Positions 9,906 through 19,467 are shown, counted from the stretch's first letter. The stretch is DNA of 64,000 nucleotides from Wocania ichthyoenteri Th78 (GCF_000789235.1 NZ_KN525716.1:1101353-1165352), one strand, 5' to 3'. Made by a program: numbers and translations. Notes: generated by a model not told the origin, from the letters alone.

Positions 9906-9935
9906 AAAAAGCCTTGTTAAAAACAAGGCTTTTTC
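9904..9935 (+). terminator. Rho-independent terminator of the M48 peptidase gene
   Basis: AAAGCCTTGTT pairs with AACAAGGCTTT over an A-rich loop, flanked by A-run and T-run. It overlaps the stop codon region and is symmetrical enough to serve both strands, since the ankyrin gene converges on it. Confidence 0.88.
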
Positions 9936-9981
9936 GAGTGACTAGCTCTAAATAATTGTTATATGAATAATTAATTATTTT

Positions 9982-10365
9982 CTAACTTAACGCTTCTTCA
10001 ATAATTGACAAAGCTTCTTTTGCATTAGATTGTTTTGCATATTTCATAGCAGTTAAACCCTTATCGGACTTAATTTTTAACTTAGCTCCTTTAGATATTA
10101 AAAGCTTTAAAATGTCTGTTCTGTTAAACTTCGCTGCATACATTGCTGGTGTCATTCCATTAGATTTTTTGTTAACATCTTGGCCTAAATCAATAAGTTT
10201 CTTAACGGTTTCTATGTCTCCTTTAGCTATGGATACACAAAAAGGATTAACTTGAACTACAGATTCTACGCTATAACCTTTAGCGCTTTCATTAATAGAT
10301 TTTGCATTAACAGATACTACAGAGAAGCATAATGCGATTGCGGAAATAATGATTGTTTTTTTCAT
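9982..10365 (-). CDS. Ankyrin repeat protein, exported
   Basis: 127 residues. A signal peptide (KKTIIISAIALCFSVVSVNA) is followed by about two and a half ankyrin repeats: one at about 50-80 (GDIETVKKLIDLGQDVNKKSNGM), the next at about 83-113 with TPAMYAAKFNRTDILKLLIS, then a capping TAMKYAKQSNAKEAL. A small periplasmic or surface protein-binding module; the partner is unknown. Stand-alone gene convergent with the M48 protease. Confidence 0.85.
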   Translation of the reverse strand: MKKTIIISAIALCFSVVSVNAKSINESAKGYSVESVVQVNPFCVSIAKGDIETVKKLIDLGQDVNKKSNGMTPAMYAAKFNRTDILKLLISKGAKLKIKSDKGLTAMKYAKQSNAKEALSIIEEALS

Positions 10366-10582
10366 GATGAAAGATTTTAATTTGATTATTGATTTCGTTT
10401 TTTGATATACTAAAGAGACGACAAAAACTTTAATCTGTTACACAAAAAAATATTAATAACATTTTTTTAACATTGATTTCACATTTTATTATGTTAAAGC
10501 TTTTTCATTGAGATACTCGCAAAAATCTTTTGTTTTAGAGCTTTTTGAAGGTTTTTTACAAGGATATTTTTTATAATCTCAC

Positions 10583-10590
10583 TATCTTTG
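10583..10590 (+). promoter_or_regulatory. Bacteroidota -7 box for gpmI
   Basis: TATCTTTG, a match to TAnnTTTG, 23 bases before the ATG at 10614. It lies inside the longer open frame that begins at 10545, which argues that the upstream start is not used. Confidence 0.6.
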
Positions 10591-10613
10591 ATTACTTAAA
10601 TTTTTTTATAAAA

Positions 10614-12131
10614 ATGAACAAAAAAGTCATCTTAATGATATTGGATGGCTGGGGAAATTCTCCAGACCCAAAAGTTTCAGCAATCGATCATGCCAATACA
10701 CCATTTATAGATTCACTGTATAAAAAATATCCTTTTGCTACCTTAAGAACTGATGGATTACACGTTGGTTTACCTGAAGGTCAGATGGGAAATAGTGAAG
10801 TTGGACACATGAATTTGGGGGCTGGACGTATTGTTTATCAGGATCTAGTGAAAGTAAATTTAGCTGTTAAAAATAAAACCCTTAATACTGAAAAAGTTTT
10901 AGTTGATGCGTTTAACTATGCAAAAAATAATAATAAAAATGTTCATTTTTTAGGTTTACTAAGTGATGGTGGCGTGCATTCACATATTAACCATTTATTA
11001 GGTTTAATTGATGCTGCTAACGATTTTGGATTAACCAACACTTACGTGCATGCATTTACAGACGGACGTGATGTTGATCCTAAATCTGGTTATGGGTTTA
11101 TAACAGAATTAGAAAACCATATTGAAGACACAAACACCAAATTAGCAACTGTAACTGGCCGTTACTACGCCATGGATAGAGATAAACGTTGGGAACGTGT
11201 AAAATTAGCCTACGATGCTATGGTTAATAGTGTTGGTGAAAAATCGACTAATGCAACAAAATCTATTCAGAAAAGCTATGATAACGATGTTACCGATGAG
11301 TTTATCAAACCAATTATTATGGTTGATGAAACCGATAACCCCGTTACAAATATTAAAGAGGATGATGTTGTGATATTCTTCAATTTCAGAACAGATCGCG
11401 GTCGCGAGCTAACTGAAGCTTTATCACAAACCGATTTTCACGAGCAAAATATGCACAAACTCAATTTGCATTATGTAACGCTTACTAATTATGATGACAC
11501 CTATAAAAATATCAACGTTATATTCAATAAAGATAATTTAACTGAAACTTTAGGTGAAGTTTTAGAAAAATACAATAAGAAACAAATTAGAATCGCAGAA
11601 ACTGAAAAATATCCACACGTTACCTTTTTCTTTTCTGGTGGACGCGAAGCGCCTTTTAATGGTGAAACTCGACTTTTAAGAAACTCTCCTAAAGTAGCTA
11701 CTTACGATTTAAAACCAGAAATGAGCGCTTACGAGTTACGTGATGCTTTAATACCAGAGTTACAAAAAGGCGATGTAGATTTTGTATGCTTAAATTTTGC
11801 AAACGGTGATATGGTTGGACACACAGGCGTTATGGAAGCTGCTATAAAAGCTTGTGAAGCTGTTGATGAGTGTGTAAAAGATGTAATTACGACTGCCTTA
11901 GATAATGGTTATTCTACACTTCTTATAGCAGATCACGGAAATTGTGAAACCATGATTAATCCAGATGGCTCTCCAAATACCGCACATACTACCAATCCCG
12001 TTCCTGTTATTTTAATTGATAATGAATTAAAGAATATTAAAAACGGGATTTTAGGAGATATGGCTCCAACTATTTTAAAACTTATGGGCGTACCGCAACC
12101 TGAAGCTATGACTCAACATGCTTTGGTTTAA
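10614..12131 (+). CDS. gpmI: 2,3-bisphosphoglycerate-independent phosphoglycerate mutase
   Basis: Interconverts 3- and 2-phosphoglycerate in glycolysis and gluconeogenesis; Mn2+-dependent alkaline-phosphatase fold. 505 residues from the ATG at 10614, which puts MNKKVILMILDGWG at the N-terminus as in the family. The phosphoserine nucleophile lies in GNSEVGHMN. Metal ligands are visible in DGGVHSH, FADxRDVDP-type TDGRDVDPKSG, GRYYAMDRDKRW and the C-terminal IADHGNCETM and TAHTTNPVP. An in-frame start at 10545 would add 23 unlike residues and lies upstream of the -7 box. Confidence 0.97.
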   Translation: MNKKVILMILDGWGNSPDPKVSAIDHANTPFIDSLYKKYPFATLRTDGLHVGLPEGQMGNSEVGHMNLGAGRIVYQDLVKVNLAVKNKTLNTEKVLVDAFNYAKNNNKNVHFLGLLSDGGVHSHINHLLGLIDAANDFGLTNTYVHAFTDGRDVDPKSGYGFITELENHIEDTNTKLATVTGRYYAMDRDKRWERVKLAYDAMVNSVGEKSTNATKSIQKSYDNDVTDEFIKPIIMVDETDNPVTNIKEDDVVIFFNFRTDRGRELTEALSQTDFHEQNMHKLNLHYVTLTNYDDTYKNINVIFNKDNLTETLGEVLEKYNKKQIRIAETEKYPHVTFFFSGGREAPFNGETRLLRNSPKVATYDLKPEMSAYELRDALIPELQKGDVDFVCLNFANGDMVGHTGVMEAAIKACEAVDECVKDVITTALDNGYSTLLIADHGNCETMINPDGSPNTAHTTNPVPVILIDNELKNIKNGILGDMAPTILKLMGVPQPEAMTQHALV

Positions 12132-12153
12132 ATAAATGAAAAATAAATTATTG

Positions 12154-12161
12154 TACTTTTG
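12154..12161 (+). promoter_or_regulatory. Bacteroidota -7 box for the HAD-like hydrolase
   Basis: TACTTTTG, a match to TAnnTTTG, 26 bases before the ATG at 12187. Confidence 0.5.
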
Positions 12162-12186
12162 TGCTAAACTCAAGTCTATAATTTAA

Positions 12187-12591
12187 ATGAATTTTAACGA
12201 GACACTTATAATCGCTGTAGATTTTGATGGCACTATAGTAGAAGACGCTTTCCCAAAAATAGGAAAGCCAAAACTTTTTGCCTTTGAAACCCTAAAAAAG
12301 TTACAAGAAGAAGGTCATCGATTAATTTTATGGACTTACAGGTGTGGCGAAAAGTTAGATGAAGCTGTTACCTTTTGTGAAAATAATGGCGTTGTATTTT
12401 ATGCCATAAATAGTAGTTTCTCTGGTGAAGAATACAATGAAAGCATAAGTAGAAAAATTCATGCTGATTTATTTATAGACGACAGAAATATTGGTGGCTT
12501 TATAGGTTGGGGCGAAATATACCAAATGCTTACCAATACAAAACCAAACCTGCCAGAAAATAAAAAAGGTTTTTTTAGCTTCTTTAAATAA
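12187..12591 (+). CDS. HAD-like hydrolase (BT0820-type)
   Basis: 134-residue haloacid-dehalogenase-like protein. HAD motif I is AVDFDGTIVED near residue 10, with the nucleophile and acid aspartates. The segment after it, LILWTYRCGEKLDEAV, holds the motif II threonine, and motif III/IV is the terminal IHADLFIDDRNIGG. The short, cap-less form matches the small Bacteroidota family of which BT0820 is the structural example. Substrate unknown; a small phosphomonoester is likely. Confidence 0.82.
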   Translation: MNFNETLIIAVDFDGTIVEDAFPKIGKPKLFAFETLKKLQEEGHRLILWTYRCGEKLDEAVTFCENNGVVFYAINSSFSGEEYNESISRKIHADLFIDDRNIGGFIGWGEIYQMLTNTKPNLPENKKGFFSFFK

Positions 12592-12594
12592 ACT

Positions 12595-13860
12595 TTAAAT
12601 CAATTCGAAATAAGCTTTATCAATAGACTCTCTATGGTCTGGATGTGCTATATCTACTAAAGCTTTAATTCTATCTTTTATAGTTTTTCCGTATAAATTA
12701 GCTATACCATACTCAGTAACAACATGATGTACATGTGCACGTGTTGTAACTACTCCCGCACCTGGTTTTAAACTAGGTACAATTCTGCTAATACCTTTGC
12801 GTGTTACTGATGGCAATGCAATAATAGCCTTACCACCTTCGCTAAGTGATGCACCTCGAATATAATCCATTTGCCCACCAACACCCGAATACATTTTTGC
12901 TCCAATGGAGTCTGCGCAAACTTGCCCTGTTAAATCTACTTCTATTGCAGAATTAATTGCAACCATTTTTGGGTTTTGTTTGATTATTGAAACATCATTT
13001 ACATAATCTGAAGCTCTCATTTCTATAAAAGGATTATCATCTACATAATCATACAAACGTTTTGAACCCATCAAAAAAGTTGTTAAAGCTCTACCTGGAT
13101 TAATTGTTTTATAATTTCCATTGATAACATCATTCAAAATTAAATCAATAACACCATCTGAAAACATTTCAGTATGTAACCCTAAATTTTTATGATTTGT
13201 AAGTCGAGACAAAACTGCATTAGGAATAGATCCAACACCCATTTGCAGAGTGCTTTTATCTTCAATTAAACTTGCAACATAACCTCCAATTTTATTTTCA
13301 ATAGCTGTTGGTTTATTAATATTATGTACTGGTATTGACTCATCGCATTCTACAAATAAATCAATTTCGGTATGATGTATTATACCATCACCATGAGTTC
13401 TAGGCATTTGAGGGTTTACTTGTGCTATAACAATTTTTGCATTTTCAATAGCTGCTAAAGTAGCTTCAACCGAAACACCTAATGAGCAATATCCGTGTTT
13501 ATCTGGAACAGACACATGAATTAATGCTACATCTAACGGTAATATATTCCGCTTAAACAATAAAGGTAATTCACTTAAAAAAACTGGTGTATAAGATCCA
13601 TTTCCTGCGGTTAACGTATGCCTTACATTACTTCCTATAAAAAATGAATTGACGTGAAAACTATTTTTAAATTCCGGGTTTGCATATCGTGTTTCGCCTT
13701 CAACATGTAAATGGCAAACCTCAACATTACGTAATTCTTCATGTCTTTCAGACATCGCATTCATTAATAACTGCGGAGCGGCAGCAGCTGCTTGAATATA
13801 AACTCTATTGTTACTTTTAATTGTCTTTACAGCTTCTTGAGCACTTACTACTTTAAACAT
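12595..13860 (-). CDS. Acetyl-CoA hydrolase/transferase family protein (4-hydroxybutyrate CoA-transferase-like)
   Basis: CoA-transferase of family I, 421 residues, the size of bacterial 4-hydroxybutyrate or acetate CoA-transferases. Two Rossmann-like CoA-transferase domains are visible; the N-terminal one includes VSVPDKHGYCSLGVSVEAT. The segment LQMGVGSIPNAVLS and the C-terminal VHHVVTEYGIANLYGKTIKDR are family signatures; the catalytic glutamate is expected in HTEMFSDGV. It is 3 bp from the HAD gene stop (convergent). A -7 box lies at 13880. Which acyl groups it uses cannot be told from sequence. Confidence 0.88.
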   Translation of the reverse strand: MFKVVSAQEAVKTIKSNNRVYIQAAAAAPQLLMNAMSERHEELRNVEVCHLHVEGETRYANPEFKNSFHVNSFFIGSNVRHTLTAGNGSYTPVFLSELPLLFKRNILPLDVALIHVSVPDKHGYCSLGVSVEATLAAIENAKIVIAQVNPQMPRTHGDGIIHHTEIDLFVECDESIPVHNINKPTAIENKIGGYVASLIEDKSTLQMGVGSIPNAVLSRLTNHKNLGLHTEMFSDGVIDLILNDVINGNYKTINPGRALTTFLMGSKRLYDYVDDNPFIEMRASDYVNDVSIIKQNPKMVAINSAIEVDLTGQVCADSIGAKMYSGVGGQMDYIRGASLSEGGKAIIALPSVTRKGISRIVPSLKPGAGVVTTRAHVHHVVTEYGIANLYGKTIKDRIKALVDIAHPDHRESIDKAYFELI

Positions 13861-13879
13861 TTTTCAAGTATTTATAGCA

Positions 13880-13887
13880 CAAAATTA
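13880..13887 (-). promoter_or_regulatory. Bacteroidota -7 box for the CoA-transferase gene
   Basis: TAATTTTG on the minus strand, a match to TAnnTTTG, 19 bases upstream of the ATG at 13860. Confidence 0.5.
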
Positions 13888-13957
13888 TTTATTTTAAAGC
13901 TGATAAAAAATGTCAAAAGTCATATAAAGTCAGAATAATTAGAATTTTAATTTTAAG

Positions 13958-13965
13958 TATCTTTG
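13958..13965 (+). promoter_or_regulatory. Bacteroidota -7 box for map
   Basis: TATCTTTG, a match to TAnnTTTG, 17 bases before the map ATG. Confidence 0.6.
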
Positions 13966-13982
13966 CACATATTTTTTAAAAG

Positions 13983-14801
13983 ATGATTATAGTAAAAACA
14001 AGCGAGGAAATTGAATTAATGCGAGAAAGCGCTTTGATTGTTTCTAAAACATTAGGCATACTAGCCAAAGAAGTAAAACCTGGAGTAACAACACTCCAAT
14101 TAGATAAAATTGCAGAAGAATATATTAGAGAACAAGGTGCTGTACCAGGGTTTTTAGGGTTATATGATTTTCCAAACACGCTTTGTATGAGTCCAAACAA
14201 TCAAGTAGTCCATGGGTTTCCAACAAATGAACCCTTAAAAGAAGGAGATATAATATCCATTGATTGCGGTGCTTTAAAAAATGGTTTTTATGGCGATCAT
14301 GCCTACACGTTTGCTGTTGGTGAAATTGCTCCTGAAACCGAAAAACTTCTACAAGTTACCAAAGAGTCTCTATATATTGGTATTAGAGAATTTAAAAAAG
14401 GTAATCGTGTTGGCGATGTTGGTTATGCTATTCAAAAATATTGCGAAGATCATGGTTATGGAGTCGTGAGAGAATTAGTCGGTCATGGTTTAGGAAGTAA
14501 AATGCACGAAGACCCAGAAATGCCAAATTATGGAAAACGTGGGCGTGGTAAAAAATTTATAGATGGTATGGTGGTTGCTATTGAGCCAATGATTAATATG
14601 GGAACTCAAAGAATAAAACAACATAAAGACGGTTGGACCATTACAACATTAGACAATAAACCAAGTGCTCATTTTGAACATGATGTAGCATTAGTAAATG
14701 GCAAACCAGAATTACTCTCAACTTTTGCTTATATATACGACGCTTTAGGAATTGATAGTAATGAGGAAGAGGAATTTAGACAAAAACAGTTTGTTTTATA
14801 G
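13983..14801 (+). CDS. map: Type I methionyl aminopeptidase
   Basis: Removes the initiator methionine from nascent proteins; essential in most bacteria. 272 residues. The five metal ligands are visible: D in SIDCGALKNGFYGDHAYTF (two aspartates), H in VGHGLGSKMHEDP, E in AIEPMINMG and E in the final HFEHDVALVN. The catalytic histidine is in NNQVVHGFP. No N-terminal zinc finger, so type Ia. The cupin gene starts 2 bases after the stop, and a methyltransferase follows 6 bases after that: a likely three-gene unit. Confidence 0.97.
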   Translation: MIIVKTSEEIELMRESALIVSKTLGILAKEVKPGVTTLQLDKIAEEYIREQGAVPGFLGLYDFPNTLCMSPNNQVVHGFPTNEPLKEGDIISIDCGALKNGFYGDHAYTFAVGEIAPETEKLLQVTKESLYIGIREFKKGNRVGDVGYAIQKYCEDHGYGVVRELVGHGLGSKMHEDPEMPNYGKRGRGKKFIDGMVVAIEPMINMGTQRIKQHKDGWTITTLDNKPSAHFEHDVALVNGKPELLSTFAYIYDALGIDSNEEEEFRQKQFVL

Positions 14802-14803
14802 TT

Positions 14804-15121
14804 ATGACTTATAAATTTTCAGACATACCAGAAAAAGACCTTGTTGAAGGTATAAAAGGAAAATATATTCATACTAATAATAATACTGTAGGGCTTATCA
14901 ATATTGAAAAAGGAGCTATTTTACCAGCACACTCTCATATTCATCAACAAATTACTCAGGTAATTTCTGGTAAATTAGAAATGACAATTGATGGTATAAC
15001 TCAAATCCTTGAATCAGATTCAATTACAGTAATACCTTCAAATGCGATTCACAGTGCAAATGCGTTAACAAATTGTATTGTTATTGATACATTCTTCCCT
15101 TTACGCGAAGATTATAAATAA
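14804..15121 (+). CDS. Cupin domain protein
   Basis: 105-residue single-domain cupin. Cupin motif 1 is visible as AHSHIHQQITQVISGKLEM (His-x-His-x3-5-Glu-like metal ligands with a Q in place of E), and motif 2 as VIPSNAIHSANAL with one histidine. The function is not determined; small cupins serve as isomerases, dioxygenases or sugar-binding domains. Starts 2 bp after map, in the same transcription unit. Confidence 0.82.
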   Translation: MTYKFSDIPEKDLVEGIKGKYIHTNNNTVGLINIEKGAILPAHSHIHQQITQVISGKLEMTIDGITQILESDSITVIPSNAIHSANALTNCIVIDTFFPLREDYK

Positions 15122-15127
15122 TCGCTT

Positions 15128-15916
15128 TTGAAAAAACTCTTCAAAATTATACTAAATGTAATTCCTAGACCTCTACTAATTAGGTTAAGTTATATTATTC
15201 GTCCTGTTTTAGCTTTCTTTTTAAAGGGAGATAAATACACCGACCCTATTGATGGTAAAAGTTTTAAAACCTTTTTACCCTACGGATATGGTAAACAACG
15301 TAATAATGTACTATCTCCATCTACATTAAGTTTAGAGCGTCATAGGCTTTTATGGTTGTTTTTAAATAATGAAACCGATTTCTTTTTATCTGATACAGAA
15401 ACAAGTCCATCACAAAGAAAAAGTGTGCTTCATTTTGCACCCGAACAAGCATTTTACAAACGTTTTAGAAAGATGAAAAATCTAAATTACACAACTACAG
15501 ATTTGAATTCGCCTTTAGCAGATGTAAAAGCAGATATTTGCAACCTTCCATTTAAAGATAATAGCTACGATCTTATTTTATGCAATCATGTTTTAGAACA
15601 TATTCCAAACGACACTAAAGCGATGCAAGAATTATATCGCGTTTTAAAACCTAACGGAATGGCTATTCTTCAAATTCCACAAGATTTAAGTAGAGCAAAG
15701 ACTTTTGAAGATGATTCGATAACAGACAAAAAAGAACGTGCTAAAATATTTGGACAATACGACCATGTACGTGTTTATGGTAAAGATTATTTTGACAAAC
15801 TACGAAGTATTGGCTTTAAAGTTGAGGAAGTGAATTACACATCAACTCTTTCAGATGCAGAAATAGAAAAATATTGTTTAGCTAAAGGGGAAATTATTCC
15901 AGTTTGTTATAAATAA
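15128..15916 (+). CDS. Class I SAM-dependent methyltransferase
   Basis: 262 residues, starting at a TTG codon (15128). No in-frame ATG precedes the conserved N-terminus MKKLFKIILNVIPRPLLIRL, so TTG is the best start. The methyltransferase core begins near 95: VLHFAPEQAFYKRFR is motif I-like, TTDLNSPLADVKADICNLPF is motif II, and LILCNHVLEHIPNDTKAM is the motif-IV segment typical of Methyltransf_11 enzymes. The N-terminal basic-hydrophobic helix may touch membrane. Target unknown. Third gene of the map unit. Confidence 0.82.
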   Translation: MKKLFKIILNVIPRPLLIRLSYIIRPVLAFFLKGDKYTDPIDGKSFKTFLPYGYGKQRNNVLSPSTLSLERHRLLWLFLNNETDFFLSDTETSPSQRKSVLHFAPEQAFYKRFRKMKNLNYTTTDLNSPLADVKADICNLPFKDNSYDLILCNHVLEHIPNDTKAMQELYRVLKPNGMAILQIPQDLSRAKTFEDDSITDKKERAKIFGQYDHVRVYGKDYFDKLRSIGFKVEEVNYTSTLSDAEIEKYCLAKGEIIPVCYK

Positions 15917-15933
15917 TTAATATTAAAACAAAC

Positions 15934-15972
15934 AGATTACCACATCACATAAAAAATGTGATGTGCAATGAC
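15934..15972. repeat. Half copy of a GTCATTRCGAG-type palindromic repeat with hairpin
   Basis: AGATTACCACATCAC followed by GTGATGTGCAATGAC resembles the right half of the element at 53380-53464. The inner hairpin ACATCACAT/ATGTGATGT (15942-15964) lies between two convergent genes and may act as a transcription stop, although it has no T-run. Confidence 0.6.
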
Positions 15973-15974
15973 AA

Positions 15975-16952
15975 CTATTCTGGAAAACCGTTTAAAGTCA
16001 AGGTTTCCAATTCTTTGTTTTCATTTTCAAAAATTAAAAACACTTTAAGTTCTGGATGTGTTTTTAAAAATGCTTTCACTTTTTCAATACCCATAGCTTT
16101 AAAAGCGGTTGCATAGGCATCAGCCATCATACAATTATCTGTAATAACAGAAATACTTAATAAGTTCGTTTTGCTTGGGTAACCCGTTTTTGTATCTATA
16201 ATATGGGCATATCGGTTTCCGTTTTCATCTACTTTAAATTTTCTATAAGTTCCTGAAGTAGCCATGGCTTCATCTTTTAAAACTAAGGCTCGGTTTATTG
16301 ATTGTGTACCATCAAAATTTGGGTTTTCTACGCCAACTCTCCAAGGCTTTTGTTTTTCAATATTAATACCGCTTGCTCTCAATTCGCCACCAATATCTAC
16401 AAGATGATTTTTAGAGTTTTTGTTACTTAAAAATTCTGAAATAACATCAGCGGCATAGCCTTTTGCTATCGCATTAAAGTCTATAAAAGTTTCTTGAGAT
16501 TTCACAACTTTCTTATCTACTAATTTTACTTTATCAAAACCTACAGACTGCATTAAGCTATCAATTTTAATGCTATCTAAATTTACAATTTTTCCTTCTG
16601 GTCCAAAATCCCATGCGTTAACTACCGCTCCAATAGTTGGATCGAATGCTCCTTTTGTAAATTTATAAATCTTCTTTGAAACAATAAACACCTTTATAAA
16701 ATGTTGGTCAATTTCTACATCTTCATTTCTATTTAATTTTGAAATATCTGAATTTACTTGGTAGGTAGACATCGATTTATTTATTACATAAAACAAGCTA
16801 TCAATTTGATTTTGGTAGTTAATATCGGAATCATAAGTTACTCTATAATACGTACCAAAAATGGCACCTTCTAGAATGGTGTTTTTAGGATCTTCTTTTT
16901 TACAGGAAAAAATTAAAACAAACAGAAAAGATAATATTAAAATTCGTTTCAT
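15975..16952 (-). CDS. apbE: FAD:protein FMN transferase (ApbE)
   Basis: Attaches FMN covalently to threonine in NqrB and NqrC, and so matures the Na+-NQR encoded just upstream. 325 residues with a lipoprotein signal (LILSFLFVLIFSC, Cys at 17), which places it on the periplasmic side where flavinylation takes place. Family motifs: TYQVNSDISKLN, VVNAWDFGPEG, IDFNAIAKGYAADVI, HLVDIGGELRASG, and the C-terminal Mg-binding ATSGTYRKF and HIIDTKTGYPS with MADAYATAF. It lies after nqrF and a small unknown gene on the same strand. Confidence 0.96.
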   Translation of the reverse strand: MKRILILSFLFVLIFSCKKEDPKNTILEGAIFGTYYRVTYDSDINYQNQIDSLFYVINKSMSTYQVNSDISKLNRNEDVEIDQHFIKVFIVSKKIYKFTKGAFDPTIGAVVNAWDFGPEGKIVNLDSIKIDSLMQSVGFDKVKLVDKKVVKSQETFIDFNAIAKGYAADVISEFLSNKNSKNHLVDIGGELRASGINIEKQKPWRVGVENPNFDGTQSINRALVLKDEAMATSGTYRKFKVDENGNRYAHIIDTKTGYPSKTNLLSISVITDNCMMADAYATAFKAMGIEKVKAFLKTHPELKVFLIFENENKELETLTLNGFPE

Positions 16953-16994
16953 AATAAATCCGTTATTACGAGGAGGTAATAATTCAACTTTTTT

Positions 16995-17372
16995 TTAATT
17001 CAAATTAGTTTCTAAAACTTGTATGCCATTATATTCTAACAAATATTCTTCATTTAAATAGATAGGCGATTTTTCATTATCTGGATTTCCTAAGCCTACA
17101 CCCGCGTAAAGTACTTTAGCATCTTTTTCTCTGGCATGCTTTTTAAAGGATTCCATCCAAACTACATCATAATTATTAGGATTATCTGGTAAAATTACTG
17201 CTCGAACAATAACAAAAAAGTATTGTTTGTTTTTATCGATACACACAAATTGCGGATGCTTTTTTAGTTTACTATTTACAGCAATAAACTCAAAACCGCG
17301 TGCTTCTAAATCTTTACCAACATGATTCATGGCTAAATTGTGTAATTCTTGTGGTGTAAGTGGTTTACTCAT
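16995..17372 (-). CDS. Conserved hypothetical protein between nqrF and apbE
   Basis: 125 residues, cytoplasmic, no membrane segment or cysteine cluster. The fold looks alpha/beta: an N-terminal helix (PLTPQELHNLAMNHVGKDLEARG), then strands with FVCIDKNKQYFFVIVRAVILP and a C-terminal YNGIQVLETNLN. Homologues in flavobacteria sit in the same place and are sometimes labelled as an Nqr subunit F-related protein; no redox motif supports that. It is placed after the terminator at 17385-17416, so it is either read through from the nqr operon or has its own promoter together with apbE. Function unknown. Confidence 0.7.
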   Translation of the reverse strand: MSKPLTPQELHNLAMNHVGKDLEARGFEFIAVNSKLKKHPQFVCIDKNKQYFFVIVRAVILPDNPNNYDVVWMESFKKHAREKDAKVLYAGVGLGNPDNEKSPIYLNEEYLLEYNGIQVLETNLN

Positions 17373-17384
17373 GCTTTAAAAATA

Positions 17385-17416
17385 ATTAAAAAACCCAACA
17401 CTTTCGTATTGGGTTT
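17385..17416 (-). terminator. Rho-independent terminator after nqrF
   Basis: AAACCCAA pairs with TTGGGTTT around a 10-base loop, followed on the minus strand by a T-run. It lies 29 bases past the nqrF stop and would end most transcripts of the nqr operon. Confidence 0.85.
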
Positions 17417-17444
17417 AATTTATAATTAAATATCGCTTAGCGAT

Positions 17445-18752
17445 CTATCCTCCAAAGTCATCAAATCTAATATGCTCGTCTGGGATACCAAAATCCTCTC
17501 CCATTTTCTGAACAGCTTTATTCATTAATGGAGGTCCACAGAAATATAATTCAATATCTTCTGGTGATTCATGGTGATTTAAGTAATTATCTATAACACA
17601 ATTGTGAATAAACCCAACAAACCCATCACCAGGAGCATCAATATTTTCTTTTACTTTCCAGTTATCTTCTTCCATAGGTTCAGATAATGCTAAGTAAAAT
17701 TTAAAGTTCGGAAAATCTCTTTCTAATGCTTCAAAATGCTCTAAATAGAACAATTCACGCTTAGAACGTCCACCGTACCAATACGATACTTTTCTTCCAG
17801 TTTTTAAAGTTCTAAATAAATGATACAAGTGTGAACGCATTGGCGCCATACCTGCTCCTCCACCAACATAAAGCATTTCGCTTTCAGACTCGTTGATAAA
17901 GAACTCTCCATAAGGGCCTGAAATAGTGACTTTATCACCTGGTTTCTGATTAAATATATATGATGATGCTACTCCTGGATTAACATCCATCCATCCGTTT
18001 TTTGCACGATCCCAAGGCGGTGTTGCAATACGAACATTTAACATAATTTCACGTCCTTCAGCAGGGTAAGAGGCCATAGAATAAGCTCTTTCCACAGTTT
18101 CAGAATTCTTCATTACTAATGGCCAAAGACCAAACTTATCCCATTCTGCTTGAAACTTGTCTGGTGTTTCATGCTCTTCAGGATGCGCAGTAATATCCAT
18201 ATCTGCAAACTTAATTTCGCATTCTGGTATTTCTATTTGAATATATCCACCAGCTTTATAACCCATATCTTCTGGAATTTCAACAACAAATTCCTTGATA
18301 AAAGATGCTACATTATAGTTACGCACCACGGTTGCTTCCCATTTTTTAATACCAAACACTTCTTCTGGTATGGTAATATTCATGTCTTGCTTCACTTTTA
18401 CTTGGCAAGATAAACGTGCGCCATCTTTTAATTCTTTACGTGTAAAGTGAGGCGTTTCAGTTGGCAAAGCCTCTCCTCCACCTTCTAACACATGACATTC
18501 ACATTGAATACATGTTCCACCGCCACCACATGCTGATGGTAAAAATATTTTTTGAGCACCTAATGTAGATAATAAACTATCTCCTGAAGCTACTTCAATT
18601 TCGCGTTCACCATTAATGGTAATTTTTACCGGACCAGATGGTGATAATTTTTGCTTTACAACTAATAGTAATGCTACTAATAACAGCGTAATAATTAAAA
18701 AAGCTGTTACTGTTGCGATTATTGTTCCTAATGTACCTGCTGCCAAAATCAT
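17445..18752 (-). CDS. nqrF: Na+-translocating NADH:quinone reductase subunit F
   Basis: Electron-input subunit: takes hydride from NADH onto FAD and passes it to a 2Fe-2S cluster. 435 residues. N-terminal membrane helix (about 5-30), then a ferredoxin domain with cluster ligands C-x5-C-x2-C ([16 protein letters not shown]) and a later Cys in RLSCQV, then FAD-binding RAYSMASYP and NADH-binding [12 protein letters not shown] with the terminal [12 protein letters not shown]. Complete. The start is one base after the nqrE stop. Last gene of the nqr operon proper. Confidence 0.98.
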   Translation of the reverse strand: MILAAGTLGTIIATVTAFLIITLLLVALLLVVKQKLSPSGPVKITINGEREIEVASGDSLLSTLGAQKIFLPSACGGGGTCIQCECHVLEGGGEALPTETPHFTRKELKDGARLSCQVKVKQDMNITIPEEVFGIKKWEATVVRNYNVASFIKEFVVEIPEDMGYKAGGYIQIEIPECEIKFADMDITAHPEEHETPDKFQAEWDKFGLWPLVMKNSETVERAYSMASYPAEGREIMLNVRIATPPWDRAKNGWMDVNPGVASSYIFNQKPGDKVTISGPYGEFFINESESEMLYVGGGAGMAPMRSHLYHLFRTLKTGRKVSYWYGGRSKRELFYLEHFEALERDFPNFKFYLALSEPMEEDNWKVKENIDAPGDGFVGFIHNCVIDNYLNHHESPEDIELYFCGPPLMNKAVQKMGEDFGIPDEHIRFDDFGG

Positions 18753-18753
18753 A

Positions 18754-19467
18754 TTACTTATTTACTTTTATGTTGTTAGCTACCACTTTATCTTTATCTT
18801 CTTTAGAATCCACTTTTACAGTTTTTTCTTCTTTTGGAGCTTCTTCATCTCCTCCTGTTAACATACCTCCAAAACTCATAAAACCAATCGCCATTAAACC
18901 TGTAATGATGAATGTAATTCCTAACCCACGTAATGCTGGTGGTACGTTTGAATATCTAATTTTCTCACGAATTGCCGCAATTGCAAGTATTGCTAAAAAC
19001 CATCCAATTCCAGAGCCTATACCATAATTTAATGCTAAACCTAAAGTTGCAATTTCACGAGATTGCATAAATAACGATCCTCCTAAAATGGCACAGTTTA
19101 CAGCAATAAGTGGTAAAAAGATTCCAAGTGAGTTATATAATGATGGTGAAAACTTTTCAACTACAATCTCTACCAATTGTACCATAGTTGCAATGGTTGC
19201 AATAAACATGATAAATGATAAGAAACTTAAATCGTAACTAGCATATTCTTCACCTAACCAAGATAAAGCTCCTGGTTGTAAAAGGTACTGATCTAATAAC
19301 CAGTTTAAAGGCACGGTAATAGCTAGTACAAATATTACTGCAGCACCAAGGCCAACGGCTGTACTTACTTTTTTAGAAACCGCAAGGTAAGAACACATTC
19401 CAAGGAACGTAGCAAATACCATGTTGTCTATAAATATTGATTTGAAAAATAATTCTATATGTTCCAT
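18754..19467 (-). CDS. nqrE: Na+-translocating NADH:quinone reductase subunit E
   Basis: Integral membrane subunit with six transmembrane helices, part of the sodium path; with NqrD it holds an intramembrane iron site. The core about 1-205 is typical ([39 protein letters not shown] with the conserved cysteine; a further Cys in GMCSYL). A charged cytoplasmic tail of about 30 residues ([20 protein letters not shown]) makes it longer than the ~200-residue Vibrio subunit. Confidence 0.98.
   Translation of the reverse strand: MEHIELFFKSIFIDNMVFATFLGMCSYLAVSKKVSTAVGLGAAVIFVLAITVPLNWLLDQYLLQPGALSWLGEEYASYDLSFLSFIMFIATIATMVQLVEIVVEKFSPSLYNSLGIFLPLIAVNCAILGGSLFMQSREIATLGLALNYGIGSGIGWFLAILAIAAIREKIRYSNVPPALRGLGITFIITGLMAIGFMSFGGMLTGGDEEAPKEEKTVKVDSKEDKDKVVANNIKVNK

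Noticed and set aside
10545..10613. Upstream start for gpmI
   Set aside because: It lies upstream of the -7 box and would add 23 residues unlike the family.
15942..15964. Classical rho-independent terminator between the methyltransferase and apbE genes
   Set aside because: The hairpin is real but has no T-run on either strand, so it is reported as a repeat with possible stop function only.
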